A DNA stretch of 64,000 nucleotides from Acidimicrobiaceae bacterium (lineage in GTDB: Bacteria > Actinomycetota > Acidimicrobiia > Acidimicrobiales > RAAP-2). The stretch is from assembly GCA_003155915.1 (NCBI GenBank), contig PMFA01000021.1, positions 89,358 through 153,357 of the forward strand, read 5' to 3'. The position numbers and the translations under genes were made by a program. Shown here piece after piece: positions 42,766-52,537 of this stretch (the stretch's first letter is position 1; every line of letters begins with the position of its first letter). Below the pieces are notes generated by a model. The model was not told the DNA's origin. It worked only from the letters and a program-made list of their open reading frames with translations, and made no database searches.

Positions 42766-43799
42766 TCGGGTGGAAGGGCCTGTTGCTCGAGTACGCGCAG
42801 TGGTTCGACCTCGACGGCGTGGATGAGATCGTGACCCTCCAAGAGGGCCACACGCCGCTGATCCACGCCGAACGGCTCTCCGAGCGAGTGGGCGCTGAGG
42901 TCTGGCTGAAGTACGAAGGGTTGAATCCGACCGGTTCATTCAAAGACCGCGGCATGACGATGGCGATCACCAAGGCCAAGGCCAACGGGGCCACGTCCGT
43001 CATCTGCGGATCGACCGGTAACACGTCCGCCTCGGCCGCGGCCTACGCCGGTAAGGCCGGCATGGACTGTGTGGTCCTCGTGCCCGAGGGAAAGATCGCC
43101 CAGGGGAAGCTCGCTCAGGCCATCGTCTACGGCGCCCGGGTGCTGCAGATCCGCGGCAACTTCGACCAGGCGCTCAACCTGGCGCGTGAGTTGACCCAAC
43201 ACCTCCCGATCACGATCGTCAACTCGATCAATCCCGATCGCATCGAGGGTCAAAAGACCGGCGCCTTCGAGATCATCGACGTGCTCGGCAAGGCGCCCGA
43301 CGTCTTGTCGATACCGGTCGGCAACGCCGGCAACATTACCGCCTACTGGCGGGGCTTCACGCAGTACCACTTCGCTGAACGTTGCAAGATACTGCCCAAG
43401 ATGTGGGGTTTCCAGGCCGCTGGCGCGGCGCCCATCGTCCTCGGCCATCCGGTCACGAATCCCGAGACGATCGCGACCGCGATTCGCATCGGCAATCCCG
43501 CGAGCTGGATCCCCGCGCTCGAGGTGATCCACGAGTCACTCGGCGACATCCGCGCGGTCACCGACGACGAGATCCTCGAGGCGTATCGCTACGTCGCTCG
43601 TCACGAGTCGATCTTCTGTGAGCCGGCGTCGGCGGCGTCGATCGCCGGCATCATCAAATACGGCGTCCCGAAGGATTCGACGGTCGTGTGCGTGCTCACC
43701 GGCAACGGACTGAAGGACCCCGACACCGCGGTCGAGACGAGCGTCACGCCCGACGTGGTCGACGCGACATTGAAGTCGTTGCTCGCCAAACTCTCGTAA
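42762..43799 (+). CDS. thrC: Threonine synthase
   Basis: PLP enzyme (345 aa) converting phosphohomoserine to threonine. The PLP lysine is in [13 protein letters not shown] near residue 61, the phosphate-binding loop is [16 protein letters not shown], and [20 protein letters not shown] is typical. ATG 42,762 overlaps the hom stop. No homoserine kinase (thrB) follows, although it does in mycobacteria, so the intermediate kinase must be encoded elsewhere or replaced by another enzyme. Confidence 0.95.
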   Translation: MIGWKGLLLEYAQWFDLDGVDEIVTLQEGHTPLIHAERLSERVGAEVWLKYEGLNPTGSFKDRGMTMAITKAKANGATSVICGSTGNTSASAAAYAGKAGMDCVVLVPEGKIAQGKLAQAIVYGARVLQIRGNFDQALNLARELTQHLPITIVNSINPDRIEGQKTGAFEIIDVLGKAPDVLSIPVGNAGNITAYWRGFTQYHFAERCKILPKMWGFQAAGAAPIVLGHPVTNPETIATAIRIGNPASWIPALEVIHESLGDIRAVTDDEILEAYRYVARHESIFCEPASAASIAGIIKYGVPKDSTVVCVLTGNGLKDPDTAVETSVTPDVVDATLKSLLAKLS

Positions 43800-44242
43800 A
43801 AGCCTTTGTGGAGAAATTTGGCTGTCGCCGCGCAGCATCAGCGCTGACGACGGCCTTGCGGCGCTTTGCCTCATTGCCAAGGCGGATTGGTCGCGAATGC
43901 AATCATGTGGTGTCGGCCCCTCACGAACGCATGGCGACGTCAAACCAGTATCAATTCTCCTCATGTATCGCTCTTAAAGCAGAGGTCAGCCGTCGAAATC
44001 GATCGGGGCCAGTACGACCGCTCTCGGCAATGCCGATGAGCATCCTTCTCATAGTTCGATACACTTGACCGGCCAGAATTTCGGTTCTGGATGATTGTTG
44101 GAATTGGTCCCTGACTCCGCTACACTGGGGAAGTCATCCACGCCCGGCCTTTCCCCGGGGTGAGGAACTCTTCCGAGATGACGTTTCCCGATTTTTCTTC
44201 TTCGCTCATTCAATTTTGTCGAGCGGAGCGAAAGGAATAACC
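43800..44242. other. Intergenic region and long rho leader
   Basis: No gene supported over about 440 bases. It holds the rho promoter at 44,098-44,126 and about 110 bases of untranslated leader with a short CCCGG/CCGGG hairpin near 44,143-44,159. A long leader is common for rho, which often controls its own synthesis. Confidence 0.55.
44098..44126 (+). promoter_or_regulatory. rho promoter
   Basis: The -35 box TTGGAA (44,098-44,103) and -10 box TACACT (44,121-44,126) are separated by exactly 17 bases, 116 bases before the rho start codon. Confidence 0.6.
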
Positions 44243-45895
44243 ATGGCTGTAAGGCCCTCCCCAGACCGGTCTGATCTCGAGTCCAAGACTCGCGAAGACC
44301 TCCAAACCATCGCCAAGGTAAAAGGCGTCGACGTGTCGGCGCGCGCTTCCAAGGCCTCACTCATCGAAGCGATCATGGGCGATCCCGCTCCCGCCAACGA
44401 TGCCTCCGATTCCGTTTCACGCGCCGTACGCTCGCGACGCACCGTCGCGACACCGACTGACGACTTCGATGACCTGCTCGGTGAGTTCGTCGCCGACGCG
44501 TCCAGCGCTCGCGCCGACACCTCCGCCGCCGTCGACTCCCCGACGACCGAGACAGCGCCCTCGGCGCCGAGCATGAACGGCTCCGAACGGCCCCAGCAGA
44601 ACCCTCGTCCAAACACCCAACCGCGCCAGGAACGCCAACCCCGCGACTTCGGCAACGACACGGCCGGACGCAACCGCCGCAACCGCCGCAATCGCAACGG
44701 CCGCGAGCGCTTCGGGGGCGACTCCATGCCCAACGCCGACCAGCCCTACGCCGGCGAGCTCCTCGAAATCGAAGGACTGCTCGACCTGCGCGACGACGGC
44801 TACGGCTTCTTGCGCACCAAGAGCTACCACCCGTCGCCGAACGACGTCTACGTCTCGATCAACCAGGTTCGGCGTTATCACCTGCGAAAGGGCGATTCCA
44901 TTATCGGCGGATTCCGTCCGGCCGCCTCGAACGAGAAGTACCCCGCGCTGCTGCGCGTGGACAGTGTCGCCGGGCTCGATCCGGAAGTGGCGCGACTGCG
45001 CCCGCGATTCGAGGACCTGACGCCGCTCTTCCCCGACGAGAAGCTCAACCTGGAGTTGAACGAAGGCAAGACCGACCTCACCCCGCGCATCGTCGACCTG
45101 CTCTCGCCGATCGGCAAGGGCCAGCGCGGACTGATCGTCTCGCCGCCCAAGGCCGGCAAGACCACGATCATGAAGCAGATCGCCCAGTCGATCGAGTCGA
45201 ACAACCCCGAGGTGCACCTGATGGTGCTCTTGGTCGACGAGCGTCCCGAAGAGGTGACCGACATCCGTCGCACCGTGAAGGGCGAGGTCATCGCCTCGAC
45301 CTTCGACCGCCCGGCCGAAGAGCACACCCACGTGGCCGAACTCTGCATCGAGCGCGCCAAGCGCCTCGTCGAGCAGGGTCGTGACGTCGTGATCATCCTC
45401 GACGGCATCACGCGACTCGCTCGCGCCTACAACCTGGCCGCCCCGGCGACCGGGCGCATCATGTCCGGTGGCGTGGACTCCGGAGCGCTCTATCCGCCGA
45501 AGAAGTTCTTTGGCGCCGCGCGCAACATCGAAGAGGGCGGCTCGTTAACAATCATCGCCTCGGCGCTGGTCGAAACGGGCTCGAAGATGGACGAAGTCAT
45601 CTTCGAGGAGTTCAAGGGAACGGGCAACATGGAACTTCGTCTGGACCGCCGTCTGGCGGAACGACGTATCTACCCGGCGATCGACGTCAACGCCTCTTCG
45701 ACGCGCCACGAAGAGTTGCTCTTCAGCCGCGAGGCACTACCCCAGGTCTGGAAGTTGCGCCGCGTGCTCAACGGTCTCGCCTCAGAAGGTCGTGAAGCGG
45801 CCGGGCTGGAACTCTTAATCGACAAGCTGAAGTCGACCAAGTCCAACGACGAGTTCCTCGCCGAGATCGCGCGCGGCCCCGCTTCAACCAGTTGA
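44243..45895 (+). CDS. rho: Transcription termination factor Rho
   Basis: RNA-dependent helicase that ends transcription (550 aa). It has an N-terminal SAP-like region ([18 protein letters not shown]), then a long low-complexity insert (~45-165) rich in Ser/Asp and finally Asn/Arg ([18 protein letters not shown]), the RNA-binding cold-shock-like domain ([18 protein letters not shown]), Walker [12 protein letters not shown] and Walker [18 protein letters not shown] 44,243 has AAAGGAAT upstream. The insert is usual in actinobacterial Rho and is thought to broaden RNA binding. Confidence 0.97.
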   Translation: MAVRPSPDRSDLESKTREDLQTIAKVKGVDVSARASKASLIEAIMGDPAPANDASDSVSRAVRSRRTVATPTDDFDDLLGEFVADASSARADTSAAVDSPTTETAPSAPSMNGSERPQQNPRPNTQPRQERQPRDFGNDTAGRNRRNRRNRNGRERFGGDSMPNADQPYAGELLEIEGLLDLRDDGYGFLRTKSYHPSPNDVYVSINQVRRYHLRKGDSIIGGFRPAASNEKYPALLRVDSVAGLDPEVARLRPRFEDLTPLFPDEKLNLELNEGKTDLTPRIVDLLSPIGKGQRGLIVSPPKAGKTTIMKQIAQSIESNNPEVHLMVLLVDERPEEVTDIRRTVKGEVIASTFDRPAEEHTHVAELCIERAKRLVEQGRDVVIILDGITRLARAYNLAAPATGRIMSGGVDSGALYPPKKFFGAARNIEEGGSLTIIASALVETGSKMDEVIFEEFKGTGNMELRLDRRLAERRIYPAIDVNASSTRHEELLFSREALPQVWKLRRVLNGLASEGREAAGLELLIDKLKSTKSNDEFLAEIARGPASTS

Positions 45896-45933
45896 TTTTC
45901 CGCTAAACTTGTCATTCGCAACGAGGAGCACCT

Positions 45934-46158
45934 ATGAAGCCTGATATTCACCCCAACTACGGCGAAGCGACCGTCAAATGCTCGTGCGGCAACACCTTCA
46001 CGACCCAGTCCACGAAGTCAGCGATGACCGTCGAACTGTGCAACGAATGCCACCCGTTCTTCACCGGCAAGCAGAAGCTTGTCGACACCGGAGGCCGCGT
46101 CGAGCGCTTCCAGCGTCGCTACGCACAAAAGACCAAGGCGCGCGCTCCTAAGGCTTAG
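45934..46158 (+). CDS. rpmE: 50S ribosomal protein L31
   Basis: Ribosomal protein bL31 (74 aa) of the zinc-binding (C+) type. Four cysteines occur in CSCGNTF and CNECHPFF. Ribosomes with this form are replaced by the C- paralog under zinc limitation in many bacteria; no paralog is in the window. A GAGGAG ribosome-binding site precedes the ATG, and TAAACT at about 45,903 is a probable -10 between rho and rpmE. Confidence 0.96.
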   Translation: MKPDIHPNYGEATVKCSCGNTFTTQSTKSAMTVELCNECHPFFTGKQKLVDTGGRVERFQRRYAQKTKARAPKA

Positions 46159-46179
46159 GGCCTCGAGCGCTCACCCGCC

Positions 46180-47259
46180 GTGCGCTCCGTTGACGAGACC
46201 CTGAACGTCCTTCAGGACGAACTGCACTCGGTCGAATCGCAACTCTCTGAACCGGACGTCGCGAGCGACCTTGCGCGCCTGCGCGACCTCTCTCGGCGCC
46301 ACAAGGAACTGTTGGAGATCAACAACGCCTGGATCGAGTTGAAGGCCGCCCAGTCCGACTTCTCGACCGCCAAGGAGATGTTCAACGAAACCAGCGGCGA
46401 CGATCGAGAACTCTGGCGTGAAGAGATGAACAACGCCGAAGAGAAGATCCCGGAACTCGAGGTCAACCTAGAGACGTTGCTCTTGCCCCACGACCCCAAC
46501 GAGGGCCGCAACGTGATCCTGGAGATCCGCGGTGCCGAAGGGGGCGAGGAGGCCAACCTCTTCGCCGGCGACCTCGCCCAGATGTACCGGCGCTACGCCG
46601 CACTGCGGGGCTGGAAGCTCGACGTCATCGAAGAGCGCGAGTCCGAACAGGGCGGCGTCGATGAGGCCATCTATCTGATCAAGGGCGAGGACGCCTGGTT
46701 CCGCTTGCAGCACGAGGCCGGCGTGCACCGCGTCCAGCGCGTGCCGGTGACCGAGGCCAAGGGCCGTGTCCACACCTCCTCAGCGACGGTGTCGGTGCTG
46801 CCCGAGGCCGAAGAGGTCGACGTCGACATCAACCAGAGCGACCTCAAGATCGACGTCTACCGATCATCGGGTCCCGGCGGACAGAGCGTCAACACGACTG
46901 ACTCGGCCGTTCGCATCACGCACCTGCCGACCGGCATCGTCGTGTCGATGCAGGACGAGAAGAGTCAGATCCAGAACCGCGCCAAAGCCTTGATCGTGCT
47001 GCGCTCACGGTTGCTCAAGGCGGCCCAGGACGCCCAGGCGAGCGAACAGGGCGACTTAAAGCGTTCCCAATTGGGCAGCGGCGGTCGCAGCGAGAAGATT
47101 CGCACCTACAACTTCAAGGAGAACCGGGTGACGGATCACCGAATCAACCTGACGACCTATACGCTCGATAACGTGCTAGCCGGTTACCTAGATTCTTACG
47201 TCGACGCGCTGCTGGCAGAAAAGCGCGCGCGACAACTCGCCGAGAGCGATGGACGCTAA
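46180..47259 (+). CDS. prfA: Peptide chain release factor 1
   Basis: Recognises UAA and UAG stop codons (359 aa). The GGQ peptidyl-hydrolysis motif is in [16 protein letters not shown], and the codon-recognition PxT tripeptide is PVT in [20 protein letters not shown], which marks RF1 rather than RF2. GTG start. It overlaps prmC by 11 bases; PrmC methylates the GGQ glutamine of this protein, so the pairing is functional. Confidence 0.97.
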   Translation: MRSVDETLNVLQDELHSVESQLSEPDVASDLARLRDLSRRHKELLEINNAWIELKAAQSDFSTAKEMFNETSGDDRELWREEMNNAEEKIPELEVNLETLLLPHDPNEGRNVILEIRGAEGGEEANLFAGDLAQMYRRYAALRGWKLDVIEERESEQGGVDEAIYLIKGEDAWFRLQHEAGVHRVQRVPVTEAKGRVHTSSATVSVLPEAEEVDVDINQSDLKIDVYRSSGPGGQSVNTTDSAVRITHLPTGIVVSMQDEKSQIQNRAKALIVLRSRLLKAAQDAQASEQGDLKRSQLGSGGRSEKIRTYNFKENRVTDHRINLTTYTLDNVLAGYLDSYVDALLAEKRARQLAESDGR

Positions 47260-48070
47260 TTCGTATCTGGTGACCGAACTCATCGACGCCGGATTGAACC
47301 GTCGCGAGGCCCGGTGGTTGGTCGAAGAGTTCTCGCCCGACAACCCCGAGGCGATCGCCGCCATGCGCGTTGCCGCCCAACGCCGGCTCGACGGCGAGCC
47401 GATCCAGTACGTGCTCGGGCACTGGCCCTTTCGCTCACTGGACCTCGAGCTCGATCGTCGCGTCCTCATCCCGCGCCCCGAGACCGAAGAGCTCGTCGGG
47501 CTCGCCTTCGACGAACTCATGCAGCGCAGTCTCAAAGAACCGCTCATCGTCGACCTCGGATGCGGCTCGGGCGCCATTGGGCTCTCGCTGCTCTTCGAAC
47601 TTCGCCAACTCGGCGTCCACGCCACGTTGGTCGCGGTTGACTCCTCGCGCGACGCGCTCGACGTCACCCGAGCGAACGCCGCCAAGCACGGTCTGGAAGG
47701 CGTGACGACGGTGCACTCGTCGTGGTTCGAAGCCCTGGATGAATCGCTTCTCGGTCGCGTGGACCTGATCGTCGCCAATCCGCCCTACGTCGGCGCCGCC
47801 GAATTCGCGACGCTCGACCCGGTGCTCGGCTACGAGCCGCTTGGGGCGTTGGTCTCTGAGGACACGGTCCGCGCCGAAGGATTTCTTGATCTCGAAGTGA
47901 TAATCGGCCAATCCTGCGCGTGGCTCGCGCCAAACGGGTTGCTGATATGTGAACATGGAAATATGCATCGAGCGCCAATACTCCAATCGGCCCACGACGC
48001 GATGTTCGCCGACGTCCAAGACCTCGACGACATGTTCGGCAATCCGCGATTCCTGATTGCGAAACGCTGA
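47249..48070 (+). CDS. prmC: Release factor glutamine methyltransferase
   Basis: SAM-dependent N5-glutamine methyltransferase (273 aa) acting on the GGQ motif of release factors. The SAM motif is DLGCGSGAIGLSL, and the catalytic NPPY is in VANPPYVGAAE. An N-terminal helical substrate-binding domain is present. Its start overlaps prfA and its end overlaps the next gene by one base, consistent with a translation-factor operon. Confidence 0.95.
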   Translation: MDANSYLVTELIDAGLNRREARWLVEEFSPDNPEAIAAMRVAAQRRLDGEPIQYVLGHWPFRSLDLELDRRVLIPRPETEELVGLAFDELMQRSLKEPLIVDLGCGSGAIGLSLLFELRQLGVHATLVAVDSSRDALDVTRANAAKHGLEGVTTVHSSWFEALDESLLGRVDLIVANPPYVGAAEFATLDPVLGYEPLGALVSEDTVRAEGFLDLEVIIGQSCAWLAPNGLLICEHGNMHRAPILQSAHDAMFADVQDLDDMFGNPRFLIAKR

Positions 48071-48672
48071 TGCCGAGGCTGCTCAAAGTCGAAGCGGCGA
48101 TCGCCGCGCTGGACGCCGGAGGGATCGTCGCCGTGCCCACGGACACGGTCTACGGACTGGCGGCCGAAGTGAGTCAGCCCTCGGCAGTCGCCGCGTTGTT
48201 CTCCTTGAAACACCGTCCCACCTTCGTCCCCATCCCCGTGTTGGTCGATTCGGTGGAACAGATTGAGTTCCTCGACGTCGAGTGGCCGGACGAGGCCCAG
48301 GGGCTCGCCGAGGCGTTCTGGCCGGGGGCACTCACGATCATCATCCCGGTACCCCACGAACTGTCCGTAATGTTGGGCGGCGAGGGAGATACCGCCGGTT
48401 TTCGTATTCCCGACGACGACGACCTGCGCCGGATGATGGCGGTGCTCGGACCCTTCGCGGTGACGAGTGCCAACGAGCACGGTGAGATGCCGTGTCACAG
48501 CGCCTATGAGGTCCTCGAGCGATTCCGCTCGCGCGACGAGTTGAAGGGCGTCATTGACGGTGGTGAGCGATCGGGCGACGTCTCGAGCGTGGTCGACCTC
48601 TCGGTGACGCCGTGGCGCGTACTGCGCGAGGGCGCGGTCTCGACCGCCGAGTTGGCTCGAGTTCTCAACTAA
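48070..48672 (+). CDS. L-threonylcarbamoyladenylate synthase (Sua5/YwlC)
   Basis: YrdC-domain enzyme (200 aa) that makes threonylcarbamoyl-AMP for the t6A modification of tRNAs reading ANN codons. The N-terminal AAIAALDAGGIVAVPTDTVYGLAA is diagnostic, followed by LKHRPTFVPIPVLV and FWPGALTIIIP. It lacks the C-terminal Sua5 domain, so it is the short YwlC/TsaC type. It overlaps prmC by one base, as in the conserved actinobacterial order. Confidence 0.92.
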   Translation: MPRLLKVEAAIAALDAGGIVAVPTDTVYGLAAEVSQPSAVAALFSLKHRPTFVPIPVLVDSVEQIEFLDVEWPDEAQGLAEAFWPGALTIIIPVPHELSVMLGGEGDTAGFRIPDDDDLRRMMAVLGPFAVTSANEHGEMPCHSAYEVLERFRSRDELKGVIDGGERSGDVSSVVDLSVTPWRVLREGAVSTAELARVLN

Positions 48673-48733
48673 CGCTTCGCCACTTCAAATCTCCTCGCCC
48701 GCGCAAGAGACTCGACAAATGCGAGAACGTCAC

Positions 48734-48745
48734 TAGCGTGGGGCA
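48734..48745 (+). promoter_or_regulatory. -10 element of membrane-protein gene, leaderless arrangement
   Basis: TAGCGT (48,734-48,739) lies exactly six bases before the ATG at 48,746. Confidence 0.5.
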
Positions 48746-49213
48746 ATGATGCCGATGTCTCGCGTTCAGATTCGAACGATGATCATCTTTGGCTTCGTCT
48801 TGAGCGCCGTGGCTGAAGTGATTTCTTACGTCTTTAATGTCACGACGGGCGGCTATCAGTTCGATTCGTTCCGAGTAGTCGTGGACCCGCTGTTCGGTCC
48901 GCTCACGACCATTACCGCGGTGGTCGCGTGGTGGTGGCTGACCCAATTGGAAGCCAGAGATGACGCGCAACTCACGATCTTGCGCCGCGCGTATCTATTC
49001 TTCGCCCTTCAATACGTGCTCTTCGCCGCGACGTTCAATTTCATCTTCACGCCGATTCACAACTTCGGTAGCTACTGGGTCACGACCTCCCTGTGGTTCG
49101 ATTTGTTGGGCGCCTGGACGACGGCGCTCGGACTGTTTCTGATGTCACGTTCGCTCGTCACTCTGATGGACGTTGAGCGGCCTACGTCGGACGTGAGAGA
49201 GGCCATTCGCTAG
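48746..49213 (+). CDS. Hypothetical four-helix membrane protein
   Basis: A 155-aa protein with about four hydrophobic segments (~10-30, 47-66, 80-105, 112-135), including VTTGGYQF, VVAWWWLTQLEARDDAQ and FIFTPIHNFGSYW. I do not recognise the family. The start lies six bases after a -10 hexamer with no ribosome-binding site. It sits between sua5 and a convergent thiolase-like gene, an insertion into the otherwise conserved backbone. Confidence 0.65.
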   Translation: MMPMSRVQIRTMIIFGFVLSAVAEVISYVFNVTTGGYQFDSFRVVVDPLFGPLTTITAVVAWWWLTQLEARDDAQLTILRRAYLFFALQYVLFAATFNFIFTPIHNFGSYWVTTSLWFDLLGAWTTALGLFLMSRSLVTLMDVERPTSDVREAIR

Positions 49214-49235
49214 TCACTGCTTACGAGCGCGATGT

Positions 49236-50723
49236 TTAGAGCGCGAAGACGTCGCTTCGAACCTCACCGGCTCGGCCGATCAGTTCCGTTCGTTCCGACT
49301 CTTCCATCAATGTCGCCTCCGTGCTGTGGCACCACGTTCTCACGTCATCCGGTGTCCGTGCGGCGATGATGAGTCGTTCCGGTTCGCCGTTGGATGAGTG
49401 CGTCACGGTGTAGCTCTCCACCGTCGCGGGACCGTCTCGCTGATCGCTGGCGCAGCGTGCCTGGCGATCGATTTTGTCTTGCGGACCGGCCCAACGAAAC
49501 CCGTCGCGCGGGGGAGATGAGGAGTATACGCCCCACGAGTGCTTGGTGCAGAACCAGCCGAGCGCGGTGACGAGACCTTGACTCGACGAGTCGCTGCGGA
49601 GTCGGTCGACCATGGACGCAATGGAGTGCGTGACGTAGTTGTTGCCGGGACCACCGCCGAACGTGAGCCCGCCGGTAATTGTGGGAACACGACTCGGATC
49701 GAACGCGTCGATGTCGAGGACGTCGCAGGCACTCTGGACGACCGTGGGGAAGCAACTGTAGAGATCGATGTGTCCGAGGTCGTCGCTCGTGACGCCGAAA
49801 TCTGTCAGGGTTTCCCAAATGGCGCGCATGGCGGGGGAGTCATCGAGTTGCGGACGATCCGAGATCAACCAATGATCGTTGGCGTCCGCGCCACAGACCG
49901 GAAAGACCATCCGATCGCTCGCGACGCCGAGCGCCGTGGCGTGTTCGAAGCTGGTCATTATGTAACACGCCGCCATGTCGACCGGCATGTTGGCCATCAA
50001 CAACTTGGTGTAGGGAAAGGCGACCATTCGATTATCAGCACTGGGCGTGGCGATGGCTTCGCCCGACGGCGCGTCGTGGATCCAGGCGTAGGGATTCGTC
50101 GCAGCGACGTGCGCGAAATTGGACCAGAGTCGACCGAGGCGCTCGCGTTGCTCCGGGATCGTCCAGCCCCAGCGCGCGCGTCGAGCGTTCTCGAAGAGCG
50201 GGTAGACGTTGGTCGGGAGGTTGAGGCCCTGGCCGTACTCGGCGGCGGTCAACGGCGCCGGGTCATTCGTGGCGATGAGTGGACTCACGACGTCGTCTCG
50301 CTGGAGCGTCCAGTCCAGCTCTCGGCCCTCACGGCGCGCGAGGAGTCGCGCGTACATCGCCTCGGCGCCCACAACCGCGACGGAGTGCACTTCACCGTCG
50401 AGGATCCGCCGGGCGGCGTCGTGGACGAACTTTTGCGGCGTGTTGCCCCCGATACTCAAGAGTCGCGTCGTGACGTTGAGTCCGAGTCGCTGCGCGACCA
50501 AAAGGGCGGGATCGTTGGTGTGCCAGGTGAACGACGAGACCGCCACGATCTCTTCGATGTTCTCGAGCATCGTCGCCGCACCGGAGTCCAGCGCCGCACG
50601 TTCGAGGGCGTCGACCATGAGATCGAGTGGTTGTTTTCGAGACGCGTACGGGGCGCCCGAACTCGGTCGATCCGTGATTTGACCGACTCCAACGAGCACG
50701 GGCGTTCGGGGCGGAACTGTCAC
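49236..50723 (-). CDS. Thiolase-like acetyl-CoA acetyltransferase
   Basis: Thiolase-fold protein (495 aa) of the SCP2/acetyl-CoA acetyltransferase-like group. The N-terminal PVLVGVGQITDRPS, VAVVGAEAMYA and the C-terminal GHIDLYSCFPTVVQ and GGLTFGGGPGNNYVTH correspond to thiolase core motifs, and an extra C-terminal domain of about 90 residues follows. A canonical Cys nucleophile is not obvious at the usual position, so it may act in lipid or sterol side-chain metabolism without classic thiolysis. Start GTG, six bases after AATACT on the minus strand. Confidence 0.8.
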   Translation of the reverse strand: MTVPPRTPVLVGVGQITDRPSSGAPYASRKQPLDLMVDALERAALDSGAATMLENIEEIVAVSSFTWHTNDPALLVAQRLGLNVTTRLLSIGGNTPQKFVHDAARRILDGEVHSVAVVGAEAMYARLLARREGRELDWTLQRDDVVSPLIATNDPAPLTAAEYGQGLNLPTNVYPLFENARRARWGWTIPEQRERLGRLWSNFAHVAATNPYAWIHDAPSGEAIATPSADNRMVAFPYTKLLMANMPVDMAACYIMTSFEHATALGVASDRMVFPVCGADANDHWLISDRPQLDDSPAMRAIWETLTDFGVTSDDLGHIDLYSCFPTVVQSACDVLDIDAFDPSRVPTITGGLTFGGGPGNNYVTHSIASMVDRLRSDSSSQGLVTALGWFCTKHSWGVYSSSPPRDGFRWAGPQDKIDRQARCASDQRDGPATVESYTVTHSSNGEPERLIIAARTPDDVRTWCHSTEATLMEESERTELIGRAGEVRSDVFAL

Positions 50724-50735
50724 CCCTGCAGTATT
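50724..50735 (-). promoter_or_regulatory. -10 element of thiolase gene, leaderless arrangement
   Basis: On the minus strand AATACT (50,730-50,735) is followed by six bases and the GTG start. The divergent rpiB has TAGGGT (50,767-50,772) seven bases before its ATG. Confidence 0.5.
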
Positions 50736-50779
50736 GTCGCACCTTCATCCAATCCCATTCCAAAGGTAGGGTCTTATTA

Positions 50780-51241
50780 ATGCGTATCGCCCTCGGCTCA
50801 GATCACGCTGGCTTTGACTTGAAGACCGTGCTCGCCAAGACGCTCGCCGATTGGGGCCACGACACGCTCGACCTCGGCACCGACAACGCCACGGATTCCG
50901 TCGACTACCCGGACTTCGGCGCCGCGGTGGGACGAAGCGTGGCCTCGGGCGACTGTGACCTCGGCGTCGCCGTATGCGGATCGGGTATCGGGATCTCAAT
51001 CGCCGCCAACAAGGTTCCCGGTGTACGCGCCGCGGTCGTGCACGACGTGACCTCGGCCCATCTCGCGCGCGAACACAATCACGCCAACGTCCTGTGCCTC
51101 GGCTCGCGTCTCACCGGTTCGGTCGTCGCGCTCGAGGCCCTCGAAGCGTGGTTGAACGCAACGCCCGCCGAGGGCCGCCACGTGGCGCGAATCGCGAAGA
51201 TCGACGAACTCGACGGGCACCTCGTCGACGATGAAAGGTAA
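50780..51241 (+). CDS. rpiB: Ribose-5-phosphate isomerase B
   Basis: Interconverts ribose 5-phosphate and ribulose 5-phosphate (153 aa). GSDHAGFDLK at the N-terminus, VAVCGSGIGISIAANKVPGVRAA with the catalytic Cys, and HDVTSAHLAREHNHANVLCLGSR are characteristic of RpiB/LacAB. glyA begins three bases after the stop, so both are in one operon with wecA and possibly the atp genes. Confidence 0.94.
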   Translation: MRIALGSDHAGFDLKTVLAKTLADWGHDTLDLGTDNATDSVDYPDFGAAVGRSVASGDCDLGVAVCGSGIGISIAANKVPGVRAAVVHDVTSAHLAREHNHANVLCLGSRLTGSVVALEALEAWLNATPAEGRHVARIAKIDELDGHLVDDER

Positions 51242-51244
51242 TCC

Positions 51245-52537
51245 ATGACCTCCTCACCCTTTGACGCGTGGATTACGAACGATGACGAGGTGACGTCGTT
51301 GCTGTCCCAGGAGTGGCAGCGCCAAACGACGACGTTGCAGTTGATCGCCAGTGAGAACTTTGCCTCGCCGGCCGTGCTCGCCGCGACCGGTTCGATACTC
51401 ACGAACAAGTACGCCGAGGGCTACCCGGGACGTCGCTACTACGGCGGCAACCAGGTCGTCGACGAAGTGGAGGACCTGGCGCGTCGTCGCCTCACCGCAC
51501 TCTTCGGCGCCGACCACGCCAACGTGCAGCCCCACAGCGGGGCCAACGCGAACGTCGCGGTCTACCAGGCGCTCTTGGAGCCGGGTGACACGATCCTCGC
51601 CATGCGCCTCGACCAGGGTGGCCACCTGACCCACGGATCGCCCGCGTCCATCACGTCGAAGTGGTGGAATTTCGTTTCCTACGGTGTGACGCCGCGATCC
51701 GATGATCCCGAAAATCCCGGCGAGATGATCGACTTCGACAACGTGCGCGAGCTGGCGCTGGAACACCGGCCGAAGATGATCCTCGCCGGCGCGACCGCGT
51801 ATTCGCGACTCATCGATCCCGCGCCGTTCCGTGAGATCGCCGACGAGATCGGCGCGTTGTTGATGTTCGACTCAGCCCACGTCGCCGGGTTGATCGCGGG
51901 CGGCTCGCATCCGAACCCGGTGCCCTACGCCGACGTCGTGGCCTTCACGACGCACAAGACGCTGCGCGGTCCGCGCGGCGGCGCGATCCTCTGTCGAGAG
52001 GAGTACGCCAAGAAGATCGATTCGGCCGTCTTCCCCGGTCAACAGGGCGGACCGCTCGAACACGCGATCGCCGCCAAGGCCGTCTCGTTCAAGGAGGCCG
52101 CGTTGCCGAGTTTCGCGACGTACACCGAGCAGATCGTCGCGAACGCGAAGGCCTTCGGCGCCGCGCTCGCGAAGGAGGGCTTCCGCAACGTCTCGGGCGG
52201 AACCGAGAACCACATGGTGCTCTTGGACTTGCGCGAGTTCGACGAGGAGTTGACCGGCAAGCTCGCCCAAGAAGTGCTCGATCGCGCCGGCATCACGACG
52301 AACCGCAACACCATCCCCGACGACCCGCGCAGTCCGTTCGTCACGTCGGGACTCCGCGTGGGCAGCGCCGCGCAAACGACGGCCGGCATGAAAGAGGGGG
52401 AGTTCGAAACGATCGCGACGTTGATGTCGCGCGCGCTGCGCCACCGCGACGACGACGCGATCGTCACCGAGGTGCGCGCCGACGTCGCGGCGATGTGCGC
52501 GACGTTCAACCCCTACGCCAACTTCACGAAGCAGTAG
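51245..52537 (+). CDS. glyA: Serine hydroxymethyltransferase
   Basis: PLP enzyme (430 aa) linking serine and glycine with one-carbon units on tetrahydrofolate. The PLP lysine is in [43 protein letters not shown] and [20 protein letters not shown] are classical motifs. wecA begins at the base after its stop. Confidence 0.97.
   Translation: MTSSPFDAWITNDDEVTSLLSQEWQRQTTTLQLIASENFASPAVLAATGSILTNKYAEGYPGRRYYGGNQVVDEVEDLARRRLTALFGADHANVQPHSGANANVAVYQALLEPGDTILAMRLDQGGHLTHGSPASITSKWWNFVSYGVTPRSDDPENPGEMIDFDNVRELALEHRPKMILAGATAYSRLIDPAPFREIADEIGALLMFDSAHVAGLIAGGSHPNPVPYADVVAFTTHKTLRGPRGGAILCREEYAKKIDSAVFPGQQGGPLEHAIAAKAVSFKEAALPSFATYTEQIVANAKAFGAALAKEGFRNVSGGTENHMVLLDLREFDEELTGKLAQEVLDRAGITTNRNTIPDDPRSPFVTSGLRVGSAAQTTAGMKEGEFETIATLMSRALRHRDDDAIVTEVRADVAAMCATFNPYANFTKQ

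Noticed and set aside
44417-45331. A 304-codon frame antisense to rho
   Set aside because: Shadow of the rho coding strand with no start signal or domain.
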